Source of the DNA: Verrucomicrobiia bacterium | GTDB taxonomy: Bacteria; Verrucomicrobiota; Verrucomicrobiia; Limisphaerales; JADLHS01 | DNA: 64,000 bases | Direction of reading: 5' to 3' | NCBI GenBank assembly: GCA_026125285.1 | Contig: JAHCLO010000002.1 | Location: 337,115-401,114 of the forward strand | Shown: one piece after another, positions 26,801 through 33,135 of the stretch | Layout: every line of letters starts with the position of its first letter | Position numbering within the stretch: the first letter of the stretch is position 1 | The notes under the pieces: model-generated | Databases searched by the model: none | What the model was told of the DNA's origin: nothing | Seen by the model: only the letters and a program-made list of their open reading frames with translations | Made by a program: the position numbers and the translations under genes

Positions 26801-27437
26801 TGCGATCGCGTTCAGTCCCGATGGCCAGAAGATCGCCACGGGCGGCAGCGATGGCAGCGCCCGTATTTGGGATGTCAACACGGGTCAAGCAAGTCCGCTT
26901 CTGATGAAACACCTGCATGGCGTAGTCAACGTCTGCTTCAGCCCCAGCGGCAAACAACTGCTCACCACGAGCCTGGACCGTACTGCACGAGTTTGGGATT
27001 TTGAAACTGGAAACCCCGTCACCGCTTCGCTGATGCACAATGGATTCGTCGTGGCCGGTGCGTTCAGCCGGGACGGCAGCAAGGTCGTCACGGGCAGTTA
27101 CGACGGCACCGCCCGCGTCTGGGATGTCGCGACGGGTGAGCCGCTGGTTATGCCGTTTCGACACCGTCAGGCCATCCACGATGTCGCCTTCAGTCCGGAC
27201 GGACGGTTCGTGGCCACGGCCAGTCGCGATGGCACCGCTCAATTGTGGGATGTGCCAACCCTGGAGTTGCCGGCAGCGGAGATCGCTGCACTGGCGCAGT
27301 TGTATGCTGGCGTTAAACTAGGTCCGGTCGGAAACCTCGAGCCTCTCCTTCCGCAAGAGCGGGCTGGATTACTTGAGCGGAATTCGCACCCGTCTCGCCT
27401 TCACGGAGCGACATCTCCCGTCCCAAACGTCCGCTGA
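23847..27437 (+). CDS. Ser/Thr protein kinase with C-terminal WD40 propellers
   Basis: This 1196-residue protein has a kinase domain at residues 32-315: glycine loop IGQGAYGEVW, Lys60 (AVKIV), catalytic loop HRDEKPSN (Asp193), and ADIGLVTE in place of the usual DFG. One membrane helix follows at about 331-350. Then come WD40 repeats over roughly 440-1150 (for example FSPDAKLLATAAADRTVKLWD and SPDGQKIATGGSDGSARIWD, at least ten units). The kinase would face the cytoplasm and the propellers the periplasm, as in membrane-anchored Hanks-type kinases. Residues 118-145 are encoded by an inserted palindromic element that preserves the frame. It follows the sigma factor gene and probably works with it. 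Confidence 0.93.
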   Translation: MSTPRDKIEAKLGLSGPPLQTVRDTPPAIPDHELIRRIGQGAYGEVWLARNALGTWRAVKIVYRDNFKDARPYEREFAGIRRFEPLSRSNEGFVDVLQVGRDDPGGWFYYVMELADDVTPVFQPASLTDARAGTEPDSPTGKSALQPDSYAPHTLARDLHHRGRLPLEDCLQLGLTLTLALGHLHRHGLIHRDEKPSNIIYVGGVPKLADIGLVTEAQGANTFVGTEGFVPPEGPTSPQADLYALGKVLYEAAMGKDRNEFPEPFTQIGTDRESVALMELNAVLLRACAPDPRKRYATAEEMHADLAFLHSGGSVKRRHQFDRQFQIAKQVGAVAIAATLLIGGAWLWQRQQTQKMTQLAEEKNQLAAQNHLRLIQMQTANGIRAMDSGDPATAAVWFSEVLKQSAGDVVTEQRERFRLGSLLRYLPKPVRLFQLEHDLVSMNLSGDGKRLVAASKAARPGLGQGEISAWELSTSRLVHSISLTNIGSVRTSPSGRWAVITDSTGNRLYEAGEELRFVANLPFGGSGEQLSAFSPDETKLSMCNSAHGREVQLVEIPSGRLLAPPLVHSNDVVFLAFDPAGRQLVTGTRVEQVKMDSIEVEKFPTGQARVWNASTGEPITDWLASDEEVKSAIFAPDGKALTIIGSLTTHSMSGSETRYLKVIDLPSGDLCFPPLAHQDSVLGAAFSPDAKLLATAAADRTVKLWDARSGELTMPPFKLQEFAIRVSFSPDGRWLAAGCETEVRVWDARSGELVFPPLKQDSRTKQLSFSSDGGCLLVATSSGSIYVWNLAAAQPALPAFPSTDGRLITSVAFSPDGQQLVTTEATGELQVWNTSTGQSAGPAMVPEWEIKLPAIFARNRSTRSADGRLLAVPVGDGTVRIWDARTHEAHAPRIRAGDIVTTAEFSPVNGHLVTGCKNGNVRVWEAATGKPVTSEMRHGDSVEAARYSPDGRKLATASLDGTARIWDALTGEPLTPSLRHPAQVYAIAFSPDGQKIATGGSDGSARIWDVNTGQASPLLMKHLHGVVNVCFSPSGKQLLTTSLDRTARVWDFETGNPVTASLMHNGFVVAGAFSRDGSKVVTGSYDGTARVWDVATGEPLVMPFRHRQAIHDVAFSPDGRFVATASRDGTAQLWDVPTLELPAAEIAALAQLYAGVKLGPVGNLEPLLPQERAGLLERNSHPSRLHGATSPVPNVR
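24198..24282. repeat. BIME-like element, family A, copy 2, inside the kinase reading frame
   Basis: The element begins GTAACGCCGG and ends CGGCGTTAC. It contains two 7-bp-stem hairpins with complementary loops: GCCGGTT-ttcc-AACCGGC and GCCGACT-ggaa-AGTCGGC. It is translated as kinase residues 118-145, in the segment between ELADD and PDSYAPHTL that is contiguous in related kinases as I know them. Net insertion of 84 bp keeps the frame. Confidence 0.9.
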
Positions 27438-27513
27438 CACCGGCCGCGTTTGGCCGAGTGTGAACGAGTCATAGACTCAGAACACTTGATTCCATAGATC
27501 TGGCGCGGCCCAC

Positions 27514-27574
27514 CCGGTGAGGGCACCGGGCCTACAAGGCGTGGACATTGTGTAGGCCGGGTCCCCTGACCCGG
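27514..27574. repeat. BIME-like element, family C, copy 2
   Basis: Hairpin CCGGT-gagggc-ACCGG, a central pair GCCTACA/TGTAGGC, and hairpin CCGGGT-cccctg-ACCCGG follow the plan of the copy at 1122-1195. It lies 77 bp after the kinase stop codon. Confidence 0.85.
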
Positions 27575-27663
27575 CGGAGGGGTGCGACTCCGTCCCACGC
27601 GGTTGCGATTCCCAGGCGCTCCTTTGACTGGTCTGCGGCGTAATTCCAAGCCCATCACCTTAA

Positions 27664-27700
27664 TAAATTCTGTAAAATCCCCTCCCTCCTCGGCGATGGA
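27664..27700 (+). promoter_or_regulatory. Candidate promoter sharing the TGTAAAA motif with the sigma gene
   Basis: AATTCTGTAAAATCCC followed 15 bp later by GCGAT resembles the sequence ahead of the sigma factor at 22700. It lies about 75 bp before the ATG of the exported protein gene. Confidence 0.35.
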
Positions 27701-27745
27701 TTGTCCGTGACCTTTCAACCACAGATCAAAGACCGATCGCCCGCT

Positions 27746-29008
27746 ATGAAAACCAACACCCCACGACTGTCCTCGCTTGGCTTGGCTCTGCTCGCCAGCG
27801 CGGCGCTTCAACTCCACGCCCAAACCTGGCAAATCGTTTACGACTCCTCATCCTATGACTTAACCGGCCCGTGCGGTGACATTGGCACCGATGCCTCCGG
27901 CAACGTCTTCGCCGTTGGCCGCCACATTGCCGCGGACGGCAGCTCCGTGGCCATCGTTCAAGGTAGTGCCGACCAAGGCGCCACTTGGCAGCCGTTGGAT
28001 CAATACGCTCTCTCCGGCCTGAACCACGCTTACAACCGGGCTTTCGCCGCGAATGGCGCAACCGGAAGTTTGCTCGCCGGTGGCAACCTGAACAATCTCC
28101 TGCCCAATGGTACCTACCAGTACGACACGCTGTGGTTCATCCGTGAGTGGAATCCGGCCACGGGCCAATGGATGACCGTTGATGACAGTTCCGCTTTGGC
28201 CAACGATGTCGGCCAGGCGAGTTGTGCTGACATTCTTGTCGCACCAAACGGTGACGTTTATGCCACGGGCGGTGGCCAATTGGGGACGGGGCTGGGCTGG
28301 GTGGTTCGCAAGCGCACCGCCGGTGCCTCTGCGTTCGCGACAGTGGACGCGGACTACTCCGGCAAAACTTCCGGCGCCGGCAGTGACATCGCATTCCACG
28401 CTGGCTACGGGATGTTCGTGGTGGGTGATCGCAATGGTTACTGGACCGTTCGCCGAAGCAGCAACGGCGAATCAGGCACCTGGCAGACGGTGGACACCTT
28501 CCAGACTCGGCGGGACTGGGGAAATGGGAGCGCGTCCGGAATCACGGTTGCACCCTCGGGCAACATTTTCGTCGCCGGCAGCGCCTACAATTTCACCACC
28601 GGCAAGCAGCATTGGGTCGTGCGCAGCAGCGCGGATGGCGGGGCCACCTGGGCAATCGCCGACAACGTGACCTCCGCAACCGGCACTGTGGCCGAAGCCT
28701 TTGGCATTGTCGCGGACCCGGCAGGCAAAATCTATGTCTGCGGTCGCGTAGACGGCGGAAACGGATATCACTGGATTGTGCGGCGGGGTCAACAGGTGCA
28801 GAAGACCTCCATTGTTAAGGGGAAGAAGGTCATCACCTGGGTCTGGGAGTGGACCACCATTGATGACTACCAACTGGAACCAGGCAAGAACTCTCGGGCC
28901 AACGCCATCGCGATTGATGCAGCTGGGAACGTATTTGCTGGCGGCAGCGGCCTTGATGCAAGTGAGGTCCAAAGATTCGTTGTGCGCAAGCTACCGGCGC
29001 AGCCATGA
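27746..29008 (+). CDS. Exported beta-propeller-like protein of unknown function
   Basis: This 420-residue protein starts with ATG at 27746 and has a clear signal peptide (MKTNTPRLSSLGLALLAS, cleavage near LHAQ-TWQ). An in-frame extension upstream lacks any signal and is less likely. Repeated units such as DIGTDASGNVFAVGR, DILVAPNGDVYATGG, GITVAPSGNIFVAGS and AIAIDAAGNVFAGGS resemble SBBP or NHL-like propeller blades. No enzyme motif is visible. It lies downstream of the kinase and carries an upstream motif shared with the sigma factor, so it may belong to that regulon. Confidence 0.75.
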   Translation: MKTNTPRLSSLGLALLASAALQLHAQTWQIVYDSSSYDLTGPCGDIGTDASGNVFAVGRHIAADGSSVAIVQGSADQGATWQPLDQYALSGLNHAYNRAFAANGATGSLLAGGNLNNLLPNGTYQYDTLWFIREWNPATGQWMTVDDSSALANDVGQASCADILVAPNGDVYATGGGQLGTGLGWVVRKRTAGASAFATVDADYSGKTSGAGSDIAFHAGYGMFVVGDRNGYWTVRRSSNGESGTWQTVDTFQTRRDWGNGSASGITVAPSGNIFVAGSAYNFTTGKQHWVVRSSADGGATWAIADNVTSATGTVAEAFGIVADPAGKIYVCGRVDGGNGYHWIVRRGQQVQKTSIVKGKKVITWVWEWTTIDDYQLEPGKNSRANAIAIDAAGNVFAGGSGLDASEVQRFVVRKLPAQP

Positions 29009-29110
29009 TCACGCCACCGGCTATCAACCCCGTATACCTCTGGAGCTTCCAATGAGTAATCCTCCGATTTAGAGACAGATCAAAACGAACACACACAATC
29101 CGCAAGTCCT

Positions 29111-31330
29111 ATGAAAACGCATAATCACGCTCCTCGCTTGGAAACGGCTGCTGAATCGAACCCGAAATCAGCCTCACCAAACCGTCACCGAGACGTCCTT
29201 GCCGCTGGACTCGCATTCGTAATGATAGTCTGCGCGGTCTCCCGATCCATCGGCGCACCGGGTGACTTGGACGCATCCTTCGATCCGCTCCTTGACGGTT
29301 TTGTCTTTAGGGATGGCATCGCGCTACAACCCGATGGCAAGATCCTCATCAAGGGCACATTTACGACAGTTAACGGCGTAAGCCAACCCGGCATCGCCCG
29401 GCTCTATGTGGACGGTAGTCTGGATCAAAGCTTCGTCCCCGTTGCTGGAGCCACGTACTTCGACGACACCAGAGTAGCCGTTCAGCCCGATGGCAAAGTG
29501 ATTACTACAAGATTGAATACCCCTGGATTGTACTTGTTCGGGTGGGTCGTTCGGCTGTTACCAGACGGCAGCTTGGACCCCAGCTTCACGCCGTTTGAAG
29601 GCGACGGGGAAGGTAACTATGATGTCGCGCTGCTCAAGAATGGCAAGATCCTCGTCAGAGACATCTGGGGCATCCGCCGGCTCAATTCAGACGGCACTCT
29701 CGATGAGACCTATGTTGTAGGAGCATTCCAGTGGATCCACTTCGTCAAGGTTCAGGCGGATGGGTCAGTGTTGGTTGGGGGTGCCCCTGCGGGTTCGGGT
29801 GGTATGAACATCAACGACGGCGCGGGAAACTGGGTGACGCGATACGGAATAGCGCGATTGAACGCGGAGGGATACTTGGATCGATCCTTCGATGCCGGCC
29901 ATGTCATTTACGACGGCCCTGTTGAAACGGCGGTCGCCCAAGCCAACGGAAAGGTTTTGATTGGTGGCAGGTTCACCATTCAACTTGGGACTTACACTTA
30001 CTTGGGTTCCTATGACACGCGCTACCTCGCCCGGCTTAATCGGGACGGCACATTGGATCCCAGCTTTGTGCCACAGGAAATCAACTCGCCTGTTTATGCG
30101 ATCGCTCTTCAGGACAATGGGAAGGTGATTATTGGCGGTGGCTTCACGCAGGTGGGAGGAGTTCCTCGCGTCGGCATTGCGCGTTTGGAAGGGGATCCAA
30201 CCATCGAAAGCCTGTCACCCAATCATGCCACAGCCGGCACCGGAGACGTTCCGGTCGCGGTTCATGGCGCTGGCTTTGATCCGGCGGATGCCACGGTGCT
30301 CTTCGGTCATCCGGGCAGCCAGACGGAACTAACCCCAAATCCTGTCACTTCAACACCCACGCGCCTGGACATCGTCATTCCAGGGAGCGTGTTGGTTGGG
30401 GCCGGCGATTTTACATCCTACCCCATCACGGTCCGCGGGCCGGGAGTCGAACTCACCCAACCGGTTGCATTCACCGTGTTGGGCTCGGGAGTCGCGAGCA
30501 AAGTTGATGAACTGCAAACCGTCGTCGTCTCAGCGGGCACGACTGCTACCGTGGGAATCCCGCCTGCAACCGAATCGTCCGGTGGCATCTCCGCCACCCT
30601 GACCGTCACGGGAGAGGAGCCGGCCAGCGTTACGGTGGCAACCTACTATGCGGATCCCTCTGATTCCGGAAACACGAGCTTTGACGTGGCCGGGCAGTTC
30701 ATGGATCTCAATGCCAGCGGGGTGACGGATGAGGATTCGATGCGCGTCTATTTTTACTTCCCGGCTGGAACACCCACGGAAACGCTGAGTCTCAAGTTTT
30801 GGAATACGCGTGTCACGCCGGCGGCCTGGGAGGATGTCACCCCCACGACCATTGATCCGGTGTTGCACCGCATCGAAGTGGTGTTCGATGCCAACAGCCA
30901 CCCCAAGATCACGGAACTCGACGGGACTTTCTTCGCTCCTGCCGTGCCACCGACGATCCACTTCACCGGGTTCCTCTCACCGATTGGCGGAGCCGATGCC
31001 ACGGGTGGCAGCTTCGCCGCGCCGCTCAAGACCTTCAAGGCGGGCAGCACGATCCCGGTGAAGTTCACGGCCACGTTCGGCGGAGCGACGCTTACGACAG
31101 GCGTTCACAGGCTGCAGGCAATCAAGCACAGCGATGCCACGACGGCGGGCACACCGATTGACGCCACTCCACAGGACGCGGCAACCACTGGGAACCAGTT
31201 CCGGCTCGCGGATGGGAACTGGCAGTTCAACCTCGATACCAAAAGCACGGGCATCACCAAGGGCGTCTGGCAACTGACCGCCACGCTCTCGGATGGAAGC
31301 CAGCATTCGGTCTGGATTCAGATCAAGTGA
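29111..31330 (+). CDS. Secreted delta-60-repeat protein with IPT and PxKF domains
   Basis: This 739-residue protein has a long basic N-region, then a membrane/signal helix at about residues 28-47 ending ...SIGAPG. Residues 50-360 hold delta-60 repeats (ALQPDGKILIKGTF, AVQPDGKVITTR, ALQDNGKVIIGGGF), a beta-rich repeat of secreted proteins. An IPT/TIG-like Ig domain runs over about 362-460. A spacer domain follows, and the C-terminus (about 615-739) has a PxKF-type domain (FKAGSTIPVKFTATFG, then GVWQLTATLSDG). I infer a surface or extracellular binding protein. It lies about 100 bp after the previous exported gene on the same strand. A strong terminator follows it. Confidence 0.85.
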   Translation: MKTHNHAPRLETAAESNPKSASPNRHRDVLAAGLAFVMIVCAVSRSIGAPGDLDASFDPLLDGFVFRDGIALQPDGKILIKGTFTTVNGVSQPGIARLYVDGSLDQSFVPVAGATYFDDTRVAVQPDGKVITTRLNTPGLYLFGWVVRLLPDGSLDPSFTPFEGDGEGNYDVALLKNGKILVRDIWGIRRLNSDGTLDETYVVGAFQWIHFVKVQADGSVLVGGAPAGSGGMNINDGAGNWVTRYGIARLNAEGYLDRSFDAGHVIYDGPVETAVAQANGKVLIGGRFTIQLGTYTYLGSYDTRYLARLNRDGTLDPSFVPQEINSPVYAIALQDNGKVIIGGGFTQVGGVPRVGIARLEGDPTIESLSPNHATAGTGDVPVAVHGAGFDPADATVLFGHPGSQTELTPNPVTSTPTRLDIVIPGSVLVGAGDFTSYPITVRGPGVELTQPVAFTVLGSGVASKVDELQTVVVSAGTTATVGIPPATESSGGISATLTVTGEEPASVTVATYYADPSDSGNTSFDVAGQFMDLNASGVTDEDSMRVYFYFPAGTPTETLSLKFWNTRVTPAAWEDVTPTTIDPVLHRIEVVFDANSHPKITELDGTFFAPAVPPTIHFTGFLSPIGGADATGGSFAAPLKTFKAGSTIPVKFTATFGGATLTTGVHRLQAIKHSDATTAGTPIDATPQDAATTGNQFRLADGNWQFNLDTKSTGITKGVWQLTATLSDGSQHSVWIQIK

Positions 31331-31356
31331 CCGGCACTGCCAGTGCTCGGTTCCGA

Positions 31357-31388
31357 GGCCGCAGGCTTTCACGCCTGCGGCCTTCTTT
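31357..31388 (+). terminator. Intrinsic terminator after the delta-60-repeat gene
   Basis: GGCCGCAGGC and GCCTGCGGCC form a perfect 10-bp stem around TTTCAC, followed by TTCTTT. It lies 27 bp after the stop codon. Confidence 0.8.
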
Positions 31389-31391
31389 GCT

Positions 31392-31490
31392 GGAATGGTC
31401 ACCAACAATGCCAACGTCGGCGCGACGAACCGCACCGTGCGACTGCCGCTCACCGGCAACGCCCACTTCTTCCGCCTCCGCCAGCCGTGA
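31392..31490 (+). pseudogene. Relic: C-terminal tail of an exported protein gene, copy 1
   Basis: The frame encodes MVTNNANVGATNR then LPLTGNAHFFRLRQP and a stop. This looks like the last strand of a secreted repeat protein of this phylum. A similar tail with the same ending FFRLRQP lies at 32793-32891. No upstream part of a gene is present, and both tails are followed by the same repeats in the same order. Confidence 0.6.
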
Positions 31491-31493
31491 GCC

Positions 31494-31560
31494 GTAACGC
31501 CGGTTTTCCAACCGGCGCGTTCGATCTTCAGTTTACGCCGACAGGAATGTCAGCGCTACG
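31494..31560. repeat. BIME-like element, family A, copy 3
   Basis: GTAACGCCGG with hairpin loop TTCC opens the element, which continues through TTCGATCTTCAG and ends AGCGCTAC. It begins 3 bp after the relic stop codon, as does copy 4 after its relic. Confidence 0.85.
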
Positions 31561-31569
31561 CACGCCCCA

Positions 31570-31642
31570 GGAGTGCGGACAACTTTGTCCGCGTGTTCGC
31601 ACCAAGATACCAGCAACTCGCGGACTCGGCGGTCCGCGCTCC
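31570..31642. repeat. Palindromic element, family B, copy 1
   Basis: Two GCGGAC/GTCCGC hairpins face each other between GGAGTGCGGAC and GTCCGCGCTCC. Further copies lie at 32969-33041, 34045-34117 and, shortened, 36103-36150. Beyond this, 31668-31712 holds degenerate copies of GCGTCTTGGCG/GCGTCTTTGCG, and 31735-31780 has two more small hairpins. Confidence 0.85.
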
Positions 31643-31834
31643 GGGCAACCCGAGGCGAATCCCGCGTCTTGGCGTCTTTGCGCCTTAGCGTCTTGGCGTT
31701 GCATTCGGGTTATGCCCGGTTGCCGCAAGCCAAAGCGGGAGAGGTCTCCCGCCCGTCCTCCGTAGCAATACTGCGGAGGGTGGACACTCCAAGACGCTGC
31801 CGCGTTCACCGCACGCCTCCTCACCGTCGCCAGG

Positions 31835-31869
31835 TTTTGGAGTGCGTCCGCCCCAGCGGCGCTTTCCCA
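31835..31869. repeat. Direct repeat flanking the nucleotidyltransferase pair, left copy
   Basis: TTTTGGAGTGCGTCCGCCCC followed by GGCGCTTTCCCATGA resembles 32756-32790. The two copies bracket the nucleotidyltransferase module. Confidence 0.7.
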
Positions 31870-31890
31870 TGAACTGGAGGAGACGATGGT

Positions 31891-32472
31891 TCAGCGACCG
31901 AAGAGTTTCTTGATCCACCGCATCAAGGCCCCGGCGGGTTCGTGGACCGGCGGCGCAGGCTCGACTTTGATGCCCTGTGATTCCAATAACATTCGGAGAA
32001 ACAGCCGGTCGGGGACATCCTTCTCGCGTTTGGTTTGCTTCATCCGCCACAAGGTTTGCGGCGAAGCGAACGGGATGCGCACGCCGTCAATTTCACTGAA
32101 CTCGGCGTCCTTGATCGCTTCGGCGTAGTCCACACCGCAGCCACTTTTGATCAGGTCCACCAAAATCTCGTCGCCGACGCGGACGACGATGTACTTGTCC
32201 ACATCGCCCGGCTCAAGCTGGTCCACCGCCTTGTCCGGCAGGCAGCGCAACGCCTCGAACACCCGGCGTTCGTTCTCCAAGGATGCGTCCACCAGTAAAT
32301 CAAGGTCGTCGGTGAAGCGGGCATAGCCGGCCTGGATGATCGCAAAGCCCCCCACGACCACGTACCGTGCGCCCAGGCGATTCAACTCGGCGCACAGGCG
32401 GCTCAAATCCTTCAGCCGTGGTGCGCGCGGGACTTTGTCACTGCCGCTTGGAGCAGAAGTTGGCGTTTCCAT
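31891..32472 (-). CDS. Nucleotidyltransferase-fold protein (AbiEii/MNT-like)
   Basis: This 193-residue protein has the minimal nucleotidyltransferase core: YVVVGGFAIIQAGYAR (GG motif) followed by FTDDLDLLVD (Asp-x-Asp metal ligands) at about residues 38-63, and a third acidic strand EILVDLIKSG near 103-112. Such proteins include AbiEii/MNT-type toxins and antitoxins and orphan transferases. The C-terminus ends in a basic amphipathic helix (MRWIKKLFGR). It overlaps the upstream small gene by 61 bp, so the two are translated from one message. The pair is bounded by direct repeats in a repeat-rich region, consistent with horizontal arrival. The substrate is unknown. Confidence 0.75.
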   Translation of the reverse strand: METPTSAPSGSDKVPRAPRLKDLSRLCAELNRLGARYVVVGGFAIIQAGYARFTDDLDLLVDASLENERRVFEALRCLPDKAVDQLEPGDVDKYIVVRVGDEILVDLIKSGCGVDYAEAIKDAEFSEIDGVRIPFASPQTLWRMKQTKREKDVPDRLFLRMLLESQGIKVEPAPPVHEPAGALMRWIKKLFGR

Positions 32473-32633
32473 GAGTCGGCTTCTTCAAAGGTGCGGAAGC
32501 GATAAATACCCTTCGGGTACGGCAGCCGCGGCATGAGGCCCTCCGCCAAATCCACCAGACTATCGTATTGGATCGGACGAACCCGTCCCACGACTTTCCC
32601 AGGGGATTCCTCCAGATTTACGATTGGCTTCAT
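32412..32633 (-). CDS. Small partner of the nucleotidyltransferase (antitoxin-like)
   Basis: This 73-residue protein starts with ATG at 32633. The segment LPYPKGIYRFRTFEEADSW is typical of a small family found in front of nucleotidyltransferase genes of the AbiEii type (from memory of gene neighbourhoods, not checked). The 61-bp overlap with the downstream gene and shared strand argue for a functional pair. No DNA-binding motif is obvious. An antitoxin or adaptor role is inference. Confidence 0.6.
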   Translation of the reverse strand: MKPIVNLEESPGKVVGRVRPIQYDSLVDLAEGLMPRLPYPKGIYRFRTFEEADSWKRQLLLQAAVTKSRAHHG

Positions 32634-32755
32634 ATCGCGCCCAGCTTAACTCGCGGGCCGCTGTCGCACAAGCTCGGCTTCCATCCCAGCTTCCAGCTTC
32701 CCTTCGACGCACTCTTGCATCCGCGCTCAGGCCATTCGGAAAAACATCGTCGGAA

Positions 32756-32790
32756 TTTGGAGTGCATCCGCCCCGTCTGCGCTATTCCAT
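32756..32790. repeat. Direct repeat flanking the nucleotidyltransferase pair, right copy
   Basis: TTTGGAGTGCATCCGCCCC followed by TGCGCTATTCCATGA matches the left copy at 31835-31869 with several changes. Confidence 0.7.
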
Positions 32791-32792
32791 GA

Positions 32793-32891
32793 CCCGCAGT
32801 CACGAACACCCCCACCGTCACCGCAACGAACCGCAGCGCGCCACTACCGCTCCCCGGCCCCGCCCGCTTCTTCCGCCTCCGCCAGCCGTGA
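32793..32891 (+). pseudogene. Relic: C-terminal tail of an exported protein gene, copy 2
   Basis: The frame encodes TNTPTVTATNR, LPLPGPARFFRLRQP and a stop, close to the relic at 31392-31490. There is no gene body upstream. It is followed by the same A and B elements and the same GCGTCTTGGCG-type tract (33063-33105) as copy 1. Confidence 0.6.
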
Positions 32892-32894
32892 GCC

Positions 32895-32960
32895 GTAACG
32901 CCGGTTTTCCAACCGGCTCGTTCGATCTTCAGATTATGCCGACAAGAATGTCGGCGCTAC
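32895..32960. repeat. BIME-like element, family A, copy 4
   Basis: It opens GTAACGCCGG with the TTCC-loop hairpin, continues TTCGATCTTCAG, and closes with GCCGAC-aagaat-GTCGGC then GCTAC. Confidence 0.9.
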
Positions 32961-32968
32961 GCACCCCA

Positions 32969-33041
32969 GGAGCGCGGACCGCTGAGTCCGCGTGTTGCTG
33001 GCGTGTCGGTTGCAACTCGCGGACTCGGCTGTCCGCGCTCC
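32969..33041. repeat. Palindromic element, family B, copy 2
   Basis: GGAGCGCGGAC and GTCCGCGCTCC form the outer ends, with internal hairpins GCGGAC-cgctga-GTCCGC and GCGGAC-tcggct-GTCCGC. Confidence 0.9.
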
Positions 33042-33135
33042 GGCTCAAGGTCAGCGAGCTTTAGGTCTTCGCGCCTTTGCGCCTGCGTCTTGGCGTCTTG
33101 GCGCTGAATTCAGGCAATCCACCACGACGTACGGT

